64,000 nucleotides of DNA from Paenibacillus sp. SYP-B3998 (GCF_010820665.1 NZ_JAAIKC010000008.1:124001-188000), one strand, 5' to 3'. Positions 34,062-44,227 are shown, counted from the stretch's first letter. Notes: generated by a model not told the origin, from the letters alone. Made by a program: numbers and translations.

Positions 34062-35156
34062 ATGAATCCGCATATGTTTAAGCGCATTATCTGGGGGCTG
34101 ATCCTCGTAGCAGCAGGAGTTTTATTTCTACTCAATCAGATGGGGCTTATTGAAATTAGTATTCGCTATTTGGTTAGCACTTATTGGCCGGTCATTCTTA
34201 TTATTTATGGTCTGTTAGGTTTCGTATGGCAGCGTAAATATCATTGGGGCGGTTCGATTTGGTGTCTTCTAGTTTCTGGAGTTGGAACGATATTTCTATT
34301 AAGAAACTTAAATTTAACGGATTTATCACTGAGAGACATGTTTCAATATCTCGGCCCAGCAGCGCTTATTTTGTTTGGATTAAGCGTCATTTTCAAGCCT
34401 GGGAGAAAAGAGTCTCCTAACTGGGAATCTTTCAAGGAAGCAAAGGATCGAGCGAAGGAAGCGAAATATCAAGCAAGAGCAGCCAGACATGCGATCAGAC
34501 GCGAGCAGCATCAAAAACATAGAAATCCATGGGACGCAGATCAGTGGTCGGGGACGAAGACAACGGAGACTCGCGATGATAAACCGTCGGAATTGAAAAG
34601 AGAATTGAGCGAGGAGGAGAAAGCGGTTCTCAAGGATATTCATGGTGAGTTCGTGAGTAATCATCATACGCATTGGGAGCAGCCAGAAACGCCGAAACCA
34701 TCTGAAGAACCACGTAGAGCTCAAAATAAGTATGCGCATAAGTATGATGATTTCGTTCGTAACTATGATTCTGGGGATGTGCTGCATAGACACGGCTTTA
34801 TTGGAGATGTTCACTTAGGTCAAGATCCTTGGGAACTGAAACCGTTGCAAATTTCACATTTTATTGGAGATTCAGTCATTGACTTGACTCGTGCTTCAAT
34901 TCCATTGGGAGAAACGCCAATTCATATAACAGCTTTTATCGGAGATGTGAAAATATTCATTCCGAATGATATCGACGTGGAGGTTCGTGTCATGGCGAGC
35001 TCATTTATTGGCGACATGAAGGTGCTGGATCGACGCGAGAGCGGATTTCTACGGAACGTTAGAACGCAAACCTCACATTATGAAGAAGCTGAGCGGAAGC
35101 TGATCGTTACGACGAGCATGTTTATTGGAGATATCACGATAAAAAGGATAGGTTGA
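34062..35156 (+). CDS. liaF: LiaF-like membrane regulator
   Basis: A 364-residue protein with four N-terminal membrane helices (about residues 8-110), a charged cytoplasmic linker (about 115-235) and a C-terminal beta domain with repeated FIGD motifs (HGFIGDVHL, HFIGDSVI, AFIGDVKI, SFIGDMKV, MFIGDITI), the mark of the LiaF C-terminal family. In Bacillus LiaF holds the LiaS kinase inactive until cell-wall stress. ATG 34062 follows GGAGGA. Its stop overlaps the TTG start of the kinase gene. The linker is longer than in B. subtilis LiaF. Confidence 0.88.
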   Translation: MNPHMFKRIIWGLILVAAGVLFLLNQMGLIEISIRYLVSTYWPVILIIYGLLGFVWQRKYHWGGSIWCLLVSGVGTIFLLRNLNLTDLSLRDMFQYLGPAALILFGLSVIFKPGRKESPNWESFKEAKDRAKEAKYQARAARHAIRREQHQKHRNPWDADQWSGTKTTETRDDKPSELKRELSEEEKAVLKDIHGEFVSNHHTHWEQPETPKPSEEPRRAQNKYAHKYDDFVRNYDSGDVLHRHGFIGDVHLGQDPWELKPLQISHFIGDSVIDLTRASIPLGETPIHITAFIGDVKIFIPNDIDVEVRVMASSFIGDMKVLDRRESGFLRNVRTQTSHYEEAERKLIVTTSMFIGDITIKRIG

Positions 35157-36196
35157 GAAGCGGCATGTACAAATTGCGAATGTATAATATGAAATGGCAA
35201 CTGCTCAATTATTTTCTCATATCCAGTTTGATTACCGGATCTAGCATTTATGTTGTCCTCGAATATTTCAAAGACGAGCTGAATTCGTGGGAATTCAGAC
35301 TCTGGTTTGTTGCTGCCATTCTCATTGTGTGCTTATCAATTGGCTACTTTGCAACGCGAAGATGGCAGCGTAAAGTGGATCAACTTCACTTAGCAATGTT
35401 AGAAATTTCAAAGGGGAATTTCTCAAGTCGAATTGAGATGGAACCAGTTGAGCCCTTCCTGTACCTTTACGAAGCTTTTAATACCATGGCAGCTGCTGTT
35501 GAAGAACGAGTTCACTTATTGCAAAAGTTTGGTGAAGCCGAAGCGATTCGGGATCAGGAGCTTACGGAGAGCGCGGTTACAGAGGAAAGACGACGCTTGG
35601 CGCGCGATCTTCATGACACGGTTAGTCAGGAACTGTTTGCGATCCATATGTCGGCTTCTTCACTGCCCAAAATTTTGGAGAGAAACCCGGATGCCGCACC
35701 TAATGTTATGAATCAATTGATTCAAATGTCGCACCACGCGCAAAAGCAGATGCGCGGCTTGATCTCCCAGCTAAGACCGATTGAATTGAATGATATGAGC
35801 TTACAAGAAGCTCTGGAGAAATGGTTTCCGGAATATTGCCGGGCTCATGAGCTTCAGGGCCAACTTGATGTTGTTCTCACTGGAGCGATATCCGAAGCGA
35901 TCGAGCATCAATTTTTTCTTATCATTCAAGAAGGGCTTGCCAATGTGGTTAAACACGCCTCGGCAAATCAGGTAAGGCTGGCAATTTACGAACGAGAGCA
36001 TCAATACGTGCTTCAGCTGCAAGATGATGGTCAAGGATTTGAGCGGAGCGAGATCCCATCGGCTTCGCACGGACTTTCGACAATGAGGGAACGAGCGCAG
36101 AAACTGGGTGGGGAAGTAGAGATTGATAGTAAGCTTGGAACGGGTACGCGAGTGCGGGTGAGGATTCCACGTTTCACGGGGCTAATAAATGGATGA
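35153..36196 (+). CDS. liaS: LiaS-like sensor histidine kinase
   Basis: A 347-residue kinase with two close N-terminal membrane helices and little extracellular loop (intramembrane-sensing type), a HAMP-like linker (about 65-115), a HisKA_3 domain with His154 in RRRLARDLHDTVSQ, and a HATPase domain (DDGQGF, HGLSTMRERAQKLGG). It should phosphorylate the response regulator encoded next. TTG 35153 overlaps the liaF stop (TTGA); ATG 35165 is an alternative start giving 343 residues. It overlaps the reading region before liaR. Confidence 0.9.
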   Translation: MRSGMYKLRMYNMKWQLLNYFLISSLITGSSIYVVLEYFKDELNSWEFRLWFVAAILIVCLSIGYFATRRWQRKVDQLHLAMLEISKGNFSSRIEMEPVEPFLYLYEAFNTMAAAVEERVHLLQKFGEAEAIRDQELTESAVTEERRRLARDLHDTVSQELFAIHMSASSLPKILERNPDAAPNVMNQLIQMSHHAQKQMRGLISQLRPIELNDMSLQEALEKWFPEYCRAHELQGQLDVVLTGAISEAIEHQFFLIIQEGLANVVKHASANQVRLAIYEREHQYVLQLQDDGQGFERSEIPSASHGLSTMRERAQKLGGEVEIDSKLGTGTRVRVRIPRFTGLING

Positions 36197-36221
36197 ATTG
36201 CGGGTAGAGAGGGAGAGTCGA

Positions 36222-36869
36222 ATGAGTAACAATATTCAAGTAATGATTGTGGATGATCATGATATGGTTCGAGTCGGATTGCGAACTTATATTTCTCTAG
36301 AGCCAGATCTGGAGGTTATCGGAGAAGCCAGTAATGGCAAAGAGGCGCTAGAGAAGCTGGAAAAGGAATTCGATACCTTGCCGGATATTGTCCTGATGGA
36401 TTTGACGATGCCCGTTATGGATGGAATTGCCGCTACGAGGCTTATATGCGAGAAGTACCCTGCGATCAAGGTCATCATGCTGACCAGTTTTTTAGAAGAG
36501 GCCAAGGTCGTGGAGGCTGTAGAGTCGGGGGCTATTAGTTATATGCTCAAAACAGTCTCCTCTGATCAGCTTATTCATGCGATCCAAAGCGCTTACCGCG
36601 GGATGCCTGTCATGAACTCAGAAGTTTCGTTAGCTCTGACGAGAGGGATTCGGCAGCGCAACGCAAAGCCTGAGGAAGAGGGGTTGACCACGCGGGAGAA
36701 AGAAGTCCTCCTTCTTATCGCGGAAGGAAAGACGAATAAAGACATTTCGGAGGAGCTTTTTATTAGTATCAAAACGGTGAAAACGCATGTTAGTAATTTA
36801 TTGATGAAGTGTGAATTGGAAGATCGCACTCAACTGGCTATCTTTGCGCATCGCAAAGGATGGGTCTAA
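36222..36869 (+). CDS. liaR: LiaR-like response regulator (NarL/FixJ family)
   Basis: A 215-residue regulator. The receiver domain carries Asp60 (VLMDLTMP) as phosphoacceptor and the acidic DDHD pair near the start. A LuxR-type helix-turn-helix occupies about residues 148-212 (LTTREKEVLLLIAEGKTNKDI). ATG 36222 follows GGGAG by six bases; an in-frame ATG at 36189 lies inside the kinase gene and has no site. It completes the liaFSR operon for cell-envelope stress. No lia target genes such as liaIH are adjacent. Confidence 0.9.
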   Translation: MSNNIQVMIVDDHDMVRVGLRTYISLEPDLEVIGEASNGKEALEKLEKEFDTLPDIVLMDLTMPVMDGIAATRLICEKYPAIKVIMLTSFLEEAKVVEAVESGAISYMLKTVSSDQLIHAIQSAYRGMPVMNSEVSLALTRGIRQRNAKPEEEGLTTREKEVLLLIAEGKTNKDISEELFISIKTVKTHVSNLLMKCELEDRTQLAIFAHRKGWV

Positions 36870-36946
36870 CTAACACATAAAAACTATATTTTGGCACACT
36901 CTAACCGTAAGCAATAACTAATACAAACGGCTAAGGAGTGTCTGGA

Positions 36947-37360
36947 ATGAAAACATTATCATCATCATTGGAACGTGTGCAGGAGTCTTTTGACAACGTT
37001 CGTGACCAACTCCATGAGTTTGAGTTTTCCCTGGGGGGGAACTGGGATTATGATCACGGCTATTTTGATCGATATTTAGATGAGGCCCACAAGGTGTGGT
37101 TGCGAATTCCCTTTCAAGTAGTGACTGGGAGAATTGATGGGGATACGGAGTCGACAGATGCTATTGTTGAAGTGGGAACGCCGTTCCTATTAAAGCATGT
37201 CTATAATGAGGGACTTGATTATAAGGCGGAAGCGGAGACCTATGGAGCACTGATTGATCAATTTCAGACCCCACTCGATGCTGATGCTCAAATTGAAGAT
37301 AAGTGGGTTACAGAGGCGACTGAATTGCTGCAAAAAGTCGAACAAGCTTGGGTTCAATGA
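36947..37360 (+). CDS. YugN-like family protein
   Basis: A 137-residue cytoplasmic protein of the YugN-like family, whose function is not known. It has an N-terminal helix, then GGNWDYDHGYFD and a mixed alpha/beta body (FDRYLDEAHKVWLRIPF, VVTGRIDGD). ATG 36947 follows AAGGAG by eight bases; a GTG inside that site is not used. It has its own short upstream region after liaR and is probably a separate unit. Confidence 0.75.
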   Translation: MKTLSSSLERVQESFDNVRDQLHEFEFSLGGNWDYDHGYFDRYLDEAHKVWLRIPFQVVTGRIDGDTESTDAIVEVGTPFLLKHVYNEGLDYKAEAETYGALIDQFQTPLDADAQIEDKWVTEATELLQKVEQAWVQ

Positions 37361-37559
37361 ATTCGTTCTAAATTTAGTATTCCAAGAAATATCTTATTAG
37401 AGCACTTTTTTTACCTCCATTTTATCGTTTTTTAATATTGGTTTAAGGTTGTAGGTGCATGATAGATCCATAGACAACAAGACCTACTACTTCAACGAGA
37501 ACCACCATGCATGCACTTATAACTTTATCGAAAAATGCGAAAATATGGAGGTAAAAACA

Positions 37560-39164
37560 ATGGAAGACAATAACAAAAAAGACTACAGCGACTTCTTCAA
37601 GCCGCAGAACAATGATAGCAGCAATAATGACAGGAACGAAAACAGGAACGAAAACTCACAGGATGCAAATCAAGAAAAACCTTCCTACTATTACTCTTAT
37701 GGGCCAAACAAATCAGCGTTTAGTGAAAAGAACGAATTAGAGCCCATGACAACAACTTCTGCATCGGGTTCCGAAGGAACCTCAAGTGTTGAAGTTACTC
37801 CGCCCCCCAATTTACGTCCTTTCAGTTTTCAATCTGATGGCGGACAACAAGGTCCGGGTCCATGGGATTACAACGCGAAAAAGCGTACCTCTGTGAAAAG
37901 TGTTTTCGCAGCTTTTATGGCTGGTGCCTTGGTTGTAGGCGGATTGATGTTCAGCGCTGATAAAATGAACCTATTCACAGGTCATCAACCATTAGCTTCC
38001 AGCAGTTCTTCTTCACCAATAGCGACGAAAAGCTCAAGCAGTAATGGCGGCGAAGTGAAAAATGTCGGATTAGATATCGCTCGTCCGAACAACATCTCGG
38101 AAATCGCGCAAAATGCAGGGCCTGCAATTGTTAAGGTTGAATCGTTAGTAAAAGCGAAGCAGTCTAGTCGCAGCGGCGGAAACTCACTCTTCGACGATCC
38201 GTTCTTCCGTCAATTTTTTGGCGATAATGGTGGAGGCAGCGGCGGGAACAACGACCAGAATCAAGGTCAACAGGATTCAAGCAGCGGAGGCATGCAGGCA
38301 GCGGGGATGGGAACCGGATTTATTTTCGAGAAATCAGGCTATATCTTAACGAATGAGCACGTCGTGGATGGTGCCGATGAAGTTCAGGTGACCGTTGAAG
38401 GTTATGATAAACCGTTCAAAGCCAAATTGTTGGGAAATAGTTACGATCTAGATTTGGCTGTGCTCAAAATTGAAAGTGATAAAGATTTTCCGATTCTGCC
38501 GCTTGGCAAAGCTGAGGATGTCAATGTAGGTGATTGGGTTGTAGCTATCGGGAACCCTTATGGATTTGACCACACAGTGACGGTAGGTGTATTGAGTGCC
38601 AAAGAACGTCCGATCAGCATTCCGGATTCCAAAGGTACACGGGAATACAAACACTTATTGCAAACGGACGCCTCTATTAATCCAGGCAACTCTGGTGGAC
38701 CGCTTCTTAATCTCAACGGTGAAGTGATTGGGATTAATACAGCAGTCAGTTCGCAGGCGCAAGGTATTGGTTTCGCTATTCCGACGAGCACGATTTCATC
38801 GGTTCTGGAAAACCTCAAAAACAACGTTCAAATTCCTAAAGAGCCAGTTCCATATCTGGGTGTAGGGCTTTCAGATATCGGTAAGGATTGGGTAACTGAG
38901 TTGAAACTTTCAAGCACAGACGGTGCATTAGTAAGTAGTGTGCAACGTAAGAGCCCTGCGTTCCAAGCGGGTCTGCGCCAATACGATGTAATTGTTGATA
39001 TCAATGGAGCCAAAGTGAAAAATTCGCAAGAGTTAATCACGAAGGTTCAGGCGGCCAAAGTGAATGATAAAGTAACATTAGGGATCATTCGCGATGGGAA
39101 GCGTGTGGAAGTACCTGTTGCTATCGGAGATAAAAATGCCTTGACTGAGAAAACAACGAAGTAA
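37560..39164 (+). CDS. HtrA/DegP-like membrane-anchored serine protease with PDZ domain
   Basis: A 534-residue protease for misfolded surface proteins. Residues 1-105 are a polar, Asn/Gln/Ser-rich cytoplasmic part. One membrane helix follows (VFAAFMAGALVVGGLMF), then a Ser-rich linker. The trypsin-like domain has the triad His267 (TNEHVVDGAD), Asp298 (DLDLAVLKI) and Ser378 (GNSGGPL). A PDZ domain covers about residues 430-520. ATG 37560 follows GGAGG by eight bases. The following genes encode a two-component system, matching the CssRS/MprAB-like pairing with HtrA proteases. Confidence 0.93.
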   Translation: MEDNNKKDYSDFFKPQNNDSSNNDRNENRNENSQDANQEKPSYYYSYGPNKSAFSEKNELEPMTTTSASGSEGTSSVEVTPPPNLRPFSFQSDGGQQGPGPWDYNAKKRTSVKSVFAAFMAGALVVGGLMFSADKMNLFTGHQPLASSSSSSPIATKSSSSNGGEVKNVGLDIARPNNISEIAQNAGPAIVKVESLVKAKQSSRSGGNSLFDDPFFRQFFGDNGGGSGGNNDQNQGQQDSSSGGMQAAGMGTGFIFEKSGYILTNEHVVDGADEVQVTVEGYDKPFKAKLLGNSYDLDLAVLKIESDKDFPILPLGKAEDVNVGDWVVAIGNPYGFDHTVTVGVLSAKERPISIPDSKGTREYKHLLQTDASINPGNSGGPLLNLNGEVIGINTAVSSQAQGIGFAIPTSTISSVLENLKNNVQIPKEPVPYLGVGLSDIGKDWVTELKLSSTDGALVSSVQRKSPAFQAGLRQYDVIVDINGAKVKNSQELITKVQAAKVNDKVTLGIIRDGKRVEVPVAIGDKNALTEKTTK

Positions 39165-39280
39165 AATCAGCAAATTGCAGATAAAGGAAGTGGAGTCCAG
39201 CGGCCCCAAGCTTGCAGGCTCGACTTCTTTTTGCTTCTTGACGATTTTTGATACAATGAAGTGAGAGAGGCGGTTGTAGG

Positions 39281-39970
39281 ATGAGAGAACAAATATTGGT
39301 TGTAGATGATGATGAGAAGATTACGTCCATGTTACGACGCGGACTCGCCTTTGAAGGCTATACAGTTACAACTGCAGGAAATGGTGCAGAGGGATTGAAG
39401 CAGATGCTTGGTAACGAACCTGATCTGCTTATTCTTGATGTTATGATGCCGCACATTGATGGATGGGAAGTTGTTCGACGCGTTCGCGAAAGCGGAAGCG
39501 AAGTCCCTATCCTAATGCTCACGGCCAAGGATGAAATTAGTGATCGAGTCAAAGGACTCGATCTTGGTGCAGACGATTACTTAGTCAAGCCATTTGCACT
39601 GGAAGAACTACTTGCGCGTGTACGCGTTCTTTTGCGTCGAAGAGCGGAAAGACCGGAGCAGCCAACGAACCGAATCAGCTATGACGATACTATTTTGGAT
39701 TTGGATACGCGGGAAGTATTCCGCGAAGACAAGCTCATTGAGTTAACAACGAAAGAGTTCGATTTGCTTCATCTCTTTTTGCTAAACCCGAAGAGAGTGT
39801 TATCGCGAGATGTGATTATGGAGAAAATTTGGGGCTACGACTATAGTGGTGAGTCTAATGTCCTTGAGGTTTATATAGCGCTGCTTCGTCAGAAAACGGA
39901 AGAGTTTGGACACAAGCGTCTCATTCAAACTGTCAGAGGAGCGGGATATGTGTTGAGAGGAGATTCCTAA
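39281..39970 (+). CDS. OmpR-family response regulator
   Basis: A 229-residue regulator: receiver domain with DDD near the N-terminus and phosphoacceptor Asp53 (LLILDVMMP), Lys in LVKPFALEE, then a winged-helix DNA-binding domain (about 130-226; LTTKEFDLLHLFL, TVRGAGYVL). ATG 39281 is preceded by GAGAGGCGG. Four bases separate it from the kinase gene. Given the adjacent HtrA gene it probably responds to surface or protein-folding stress; this is inference. Confidence 0.92.
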   Translation: MREQILVVDDDEKITSMLRRGLAFEGYTVTTAGNGAEGLKQMLGNEPDLLILDVMMPHIDGWEVVRRVRESGSEVPILMLTAKDEISDRVKGLDLGADDYLVKPFALEELLARVRVLLRRRAERPEQPTNRISYDDTILDLDTREVFREDKLIELTTKEFDLLHLFLLNPKRVLSRDVIMEKIWGYDYSGESNVLEVYIALLRQKTEEFGHKRLIQTVRGAGYVLRGDS

Positions 39971-39973
39971 AGC

Positions 39974-41452
39974 ATGTCTCTTCGCTTACGACTAACACTT
40001 TGGTACTCCGGCATACTGGCAGTAACGATGCTGTTGTTTGGGATTCTTTTGTATTTTTTCTTGAATTATTTCTTGTATGATCAAATCCGTCAGGATTTGA
40101 AAAGAGAAGCGGATGTTACCTATTCTCGTGTACAGAAAAGTTTTGCGCTTTCGCTCAAAGGACTTGTTATCGATCTGGAACTGGAGAATCGAGATTTTTA
40201 TTCAACCAATACGTTTTTGCAATTATATAATGTTCAGCTCAAAACGTTTAATCGTTCTGCAAATCTTCAGTACTATAATGTTACATTACCAATTACAAAT
40301 ACGACCATAGATAAATTAAAAAAAGAAACAGCTCTTTTTGAGAAGACAAAGGTTGTAGGACAGGACTTTTTGATCTATCATCAAGGCATTTATGAATCGC
40401 CAGATAACCCTGAGAAGCTCATTGGTATTCTTCAGGCTGCGGTTCCAATTGGAAGCTATGAAAGAACCTCGGTCGTGCTGCGCTATACATTGATTATATG
40501 GGCGATTTTGACGATTATTGTTGCGGGCTCTCTAGGTTGGTTTTTAGCGCGAAAAGCGCTTAAGCCGATTGACCAAGTCATCGAAGCGGCCAATCAAATC
40601 GGAAGCGGCGATGATTTGGAAAAGCGCATTCTGTATGACGGACCTAGAGATGAGATCGGTCGATTGACGGACACGATTAATGGGATGCTTTCTCGCATCC
40701 AAGTTACGTACACGGAGCTTGATGAAGCTTACCGTACACAGCGGCGATTCGTATCCGATGCTTCTCATGAGCTGCGGACACCGTTAACGACGATTCGTGG
40801 TAATGTGGATTTACTGGAAAAAATGTGGAAGATGACCTCAGGCAACGCGCAGCTTGCAACTGCTGATCAAATACAGCTTTCTTTGGAAGCTATGCACGAT
40901 ATTTCTGGTGAGGCCCAGCGGATGAGCCGGTTGGTCAACGATTTGCTCGCTCTGGCTAGAGCGGATGCCGGCGTATTGATGGAGAAGACGGAAATTGAGA
41001 TGCTCCCTCTTGTACAGGAAGTCGTAAGACGGGCTCAATTTCTTGCGCATTCGGCTGAATTTGAGATTGGAGATCTTGATGCTATACAAGATATTTTTAT
41101 TTTTGGAAATCGAGACTACTTGCAGCAGCTCCTTTTTATTTTTATCGAAAATGCATTCAAGTACACACCGACTGGCAAGGTCCTATTTGATGCGTTGCGC
41201 AGAGAGGCCTTCATCGGTATTCGTGTAGCGGATACAGGGATCGGTATGGACAAAGAAGACGTCCCCCATATTTTTGATCGATTCTATCGTGCTGATCTAT
41301 CCAGAGGTCAGACGACGGGTACCGGTCTAGGGTTATCTATCGCCAAATGGATCATCGACGAGCACGGAGGATCCATCGAGGTGACGACTCGGAAAGAGGA
41401 AGGAAGTACGTTTATCATCTGGTTGCCAGTCAACTTTCCTCTATCTATGTAA
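39974..41452 (+). CDS. Sensor histidine kinase (HAMP, HisKA, HATPase)
   Basis: A 492-residue kinase with membrane helices near residues 10-35 and 165-190 enclosing an extracellular sensor of about 130 residues. A HAMP domain follows (about 190-245), then HisKA with His265 in [13 protein letters not shown] and a HATPase domain ([27 protein letters not shown]). It is co-transcribed with the preceding regulator. The sensor domain has no motif I recognise. Confidence 0.92.
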   Translation: MSLRLRLTLWYSGILAVTMLLFGILLYFFLNYFLYDQIRQDLKREADVTYSRVQKSFALSLKGLVIDLELENRDFYSTNTFLQLYNVQLKTFNRSANLQYYNVTLPITNTTIDKLKKETALFEKTKVVGQDFLIYHQGIYESPDNPEKLIGILQAAVPIGSYERTSVVLRYTLIIWAILTIIVAGSLGWFLARKALKPIDQVIEAANQIGSGDDLEKRILYDGPRDEIGRLTDTINGMLSRIQVTYTELDEAYRTQRRFVSDASHELRTPLTTIRGNVDLLEKMWKMTSGNAQLATADQIQLSLEAMHDISGEAQRMSRLVNDLLALARADAGVLMEKTEIEMLPLVQEVVRRAQFLAHSAEFEIGDLDAIQDIFIFGNRDYLQQLLFIFIENAFKYTPTGKVLFDALRREAFIGIRVADTGIGMDKEDVPHIFDRFYRADLSRGQTTGTGLGLSIAKWIIDEHGGSIEVTTRKEEGSTFIIWLPVNFPLSM

Positions 41453-41508
41453 TCAGCTATAATGGAGAGAAGACACAATTAAACATTTTTCTCGGAGCAG
41501 GTGAAAAG

Positions 41509-42465
41509 ATGGAAGTTCTTAGAATATCCCCAAGAGGGTACTGTTATGGGGTTGTTGATGCTATGGCGCTAGCCATGCAAACCGCTAAAAATCTTAATTT
41601 GCCTAGGCCCATTTATATATTAGGCATGATCGTCCATAATGCCCATGTGACTGACTTCTTCAAAGAAGAGGGCGTCATTACATTAGATGGAGAAAACCGA
41701 CTTGACATTCTTCAGCAGGTTGAGAAAGGAACGGTTATCTTCACGGCTCATGGCGTATCCCCAGAAGTGCGCCGGATAGCGCGAGATAAGGGGCTGACCG
41801 TCGTGGATGCTACATGTCCGGACGTCACCAAAACGCACGATCTGATTCGTGAAAAAGTGGCCGATGGGTATGAAATCTTATATATAGGAAAGAAAGGACA
41901 TCCAGAGCCGGAAGGTGCGCTGGGCGTAGCTCCTGGACGTGTACATCTTATAGAAAAGCTAGAAGAAGCGGAACTGCTGGATTTGAAGTCTGAACGGATC
42001 ATCATTACGAATCAAACAACCATGAGCCAATGGGATATTAGACACATTATGAATCGCTTACTGGAGCTATTCCCTACAGCAGAAATTCATAATGAAATAT
42101 GCCTTGCCACGCAAGTTAGGCAAGAAGCTGTGGCAGAGCAGGCGAAGGAAGTTGACCTCGTTATCGTCGTTGGCGATCCCAAAAGTAACAACTCCAATCG
42201 CTTGGCGCAAGTTTCAGAGGAGATTGCAGGTGTGAGAGCGTATAGAGTATCCGATATTACTGAACTTAATCGGACATGGTTCGCGAACGTCCGCAAGGTG
42301 GGTGTTACCTCAGGGGCTTCTACGCCTACTCCAATCACTAAAGAGGTAATCACCTATTTGGAAGGTTACGATGCGAAAGATGAAACCAGCTGGGAAATCA
42401 AACGTACCATTAATATGAAGAAGCTCATTCCGGCTGTAAAATCAAAAGCTGCGAGCAGTGAGTGA
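41509..42465 (+). CDS. ispH: 4-hydroxy-3-methylbut-2-enyl diphosphate reductase
   Basis: A 318-residue iron-sulfur enzyme, the last step of the MEP isoprenoid pathway, forming IPP and DMAPP. Cluster ligands are Cys12 (GYCYGV), Cys103 (DATCPDV) and Cys198 (EICLATQ). The motifs FTAHGVSP and [10 protein letters not shown] are those of IspH/LytB. ATG 41509 follows GGAGCAGGTG; longer in-frame readings overlap the kinase gene and are rejected. It is 56 bases after the kinase gene and may share its transcript. Confidence 0.96.
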   Translation: MEVLRISPRGYCYGVVDAMALAMQTAKNLNLPRPIYILGMIVHNAHVTDFFKEEGVITLDGENRLDILQQVEKGTVIFTAHGVSPEVRRIARDKGLTVVDATCPDVTKTHDLIREKVADGYEILYIGKKGHPEPEGALGVAPGRVHLIEKLEEAELLDLKSERIIITNQTTMSQWDIRHIMNRLLELFPTAEIHNEICLATQVRQEAVAEQAKEVDLVIVVGDPKSNNSNRLAQVSEEIAGVRAYRVSDITELNRTWFANVRKVGVTSGASTPTPITKEVITYLEGYDAKDETSWEIKRTINMKKLIPAVKSKAASSE

Positions 42466-42503
42466 CTGCTTAACCATTCTACCCGATAGGATTGAGACCC
42501 AGC

Positions 42504-43046
42504 ATGCAAAGAAGCTTACAGAAGGTGAAAACTAAAAAAGCTCGCTACGATTGGAATAGCACCAAACGTTGGTTCAAGTTTAAATACTTGCTACTTTTAC
42601 GTGCCAAAGGAGGCCCTTCTAAGGTAGCTCGCGGCTTCTCAATCGGTTTGGCTGTTGAAATGTTCACGTTACCTACTGCGGGATTCGCTTTCCTCCTTAT
42701 ATTCCCGCTCGTTTATTTGTTAAGAGCCAATTTTGCTGGTGCATTAATTGGATTTGTTTTCGGTAAAGTGATCTACATTCCCTTTTCTATTTTGAATAAA
42801 CAAGTCGGCAATTGGTTAGTGCCGAAGCATTTCAAAGTGTACCTTATTCATCATTTGCCGCATGTGCTCTCGAATATTATCAGAAGCGGCTTGGATCTTA
42901 TTGTTGGCGGTATGGTTGTTGGTGCTGCCCTAGGTATCATTGCATACTTCCCCGTTATGCTGTTGCTTAGGTATCATTCTAATCGGCGTAAAGAAAAACG
43001 CAGAATTCGTAAGGCTCAGCTGGTTGCGTCAGATACAAATGAATAA
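42504..43046 (+). CDS. DUF2062 family membrane protein
   Basis: A 180-residue basic protein. After a Lys/Arg-rich N-terminus it has the DUF2062 core: KGGPSKVARGFSIGLAVEMF and two or three membrane segments (FAFLLIFPLVYLL, ALIGFVFGKVIYI, VVGAALGIIAYFPVMLLL), ending in a basic tail. ATG 42504 has only a weak ribosome site. It follows ispH by 38 bases. The family has no established biochemical role. Confidence 0.8.
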   Translation: MQRSLQKVKTKKARYDWNSTKRWFKFKYLLLLRAKGGPSKVARGFSIGLAVEMFTLPTAGFAFLLIFPLVYLLRANFAGALIGFVFGKVIYIPFSILNKQVGNWLVPKHFKVYLIHHLPHVLSNIIRSGLDLIVGGMVVGAALGIIAYFPVMLLLRYHSNRRKEKRRIRKAQLVASDTNE

Positions 43047-43060
43047 TGAAATAAATTAGG

Positions 43061-43092
43061 GCTTGACGAAAATTCGTCAAGCGTTGTATATT
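43061..43092 (+). promoter_or_regulatory. aroF promoter overlapped by a perfect palindrome
   Basis: TTGACG (43063-43068), an 18-base spacer and TATATT (43087-43092). The inverted repeat GCTTGACGAA/TTCGTCAAGC (43061-43070, 43073-43082) covers the -35 hexamer and most of the spacer. This arrangement suggests a repressor operator. The palindrome could alternatively be a weak terminator for the DUF2062 gene, but no T-run follows. Confidence 0.55.
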
Positions 43093-43183
43093 TACTTTAA
43101 CGATTAAAAGCGCAGAAGCACAGAAGCATAAAAGCGTTGAAGTGTTCAAGTGGAATTAAATTTCTATATAGGAGCGTGTATAC

Positions 43184-44227
43184 ATGATTGCCGTTACATC
43201 CAACAAAATTTCTGATGAGCGAATTCAAGAGCTTACCCAATTTATTGAAAAGCAAGGTGTGCAAGCTCATGTGTGCAAAGGTGAAGATCGCACCGTTATC
43301 GGTATTATTGGCCAAGCCGATCCTAAATTAGCAGAACAACTGCGACAAATGTCAGGAGTGGAGCAAGTCTTGAAAATTTCAAAATCTTACAAATTAGCAA
43401 GCCGTGATTTTCATCCGGCGGATACTGTAATCAACATTAAAGGTGTGAAAATCGGTGGTGAGGAACTCGTAGTAATGGGTGGTCCTTGCGCGGTAGAAAC
43501 GCCGGAGCAAATTGACGAGATCGCTCGTCTTGTCAAGGCGGCAGGCGGTCAAGTTCTGCGCGGTGGAGCTTTTAAGCCAAGAACGGGTCCTTATAGCTTC
43601 CAAGGTGTTGGGATTGAAGGGTTGATAATGATGGCAGAAGCGGGTAAGAAGCATGGGCTTCTTACGATCACAGAAGTCATGACGCCAGAGTATGTAGACG
43701 TGTGCGCGCAGTATGCGGATATTCTTCAAGTTGGAACACGTAACATGCAAAATTTTGATCTACTCCGCAAACTAGGAACGATTCAAACTCCAGTTCTTCT
43801 GAAGCGGGGGTTCAGCTCAACCTACGATGAGTTCTTGAATGCTGCCGAGTACATCCTAGCTGGTGGCAATCCGAACGTAATGCTCTGTGAGCGCGGTATT
43901 CGCACATTTGAAACGTATACACGCAATACGCTGGATCTGTCCGCTATTCCAGTCCTTAAGCAATTGAGTCACCTTCCTGTTATCTCTGATCCAAGTCACG
44001 GCACTGGACGCAGAGAGTTGGTAGTGCCTATGACCAAAGCTTCAGTTGCAGCAGGAGCAGACGGTCTTATTATTGAAATGCATACAGATCCGGACAATTC
44101 CATGACTGGCGACGGCGTGCAATCCCTGTTTCCAAACCAATTTGCAGAGCTGTTAGTTGACTTGGAGAAACTGTCACCGCTTCTCGGAAAGAAATTCGAT
44201 ACGAAAAAAGAAGCCATATTTGCTTAA
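43184..44227 (+). CDS. aroF: 3-deoxy-7-phosphoheptulonate synthase (DAHP synthase, type I beta)
   Basis: A 347-residue enzyme that condenses PEP and erythrose-4-phosphate, the entry to aromatic amino acids. Residues about 1-70 form a ferredoxin-like regulatory domain, as in Thermotoga DAHP synthase, where Tyr and Phe inhibit. The barrel follows with GGPCAVET, RGGAFKPRTGPYSFQG, LLKRG and SDPSHGTGRR. The metal Cys is in GGPCAVE. ATG 43184 follows AGGAGCG. Expression may be controlled by the palindrome over its promoter. It is monocistronic. Confidence 0.94.
   Translation: MIAVTSNKISDERIQELTQFIEKQGVQAHVCKGEDRTVIGIIGQADPKLAEQLRQMSGVEQVLKISKSYKLASRDFHPADTVINIKGVKIGGEELVVMGGPCAVETPEQIDEIARLVKAAGGQVLRGGAFKPRTGPYSFQGVGIEGLIMMAEAGKKHGLLTITEVMTPEYVDVCAQYADILQVGTRNMQNFDLLRKLGTIQTPVLLKRGFSSTYDEFLNAAEYILAGGNPNVMLCERGIRTFETYTRNTLDLSAIPVLKQLSHLPVISDPSHGTGRRELVVPMTKASVAAGADGLIIEMHTDPDNSMTGDGVQSLFPNQFAELLVDLEKLSPLLGKKFDTKKEAIFA

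Noticed and set aside
43108..43145. AAGCGCAGAAGCACAGAAGCATAAAAGCG short direct-repeat-like stretch before aroF, considered as a repeat element or CRISPR-like array
   Set aside because: Units are only 8-9 bases, irregular and without spacers. It is probably simple low-complexity leader sequence.
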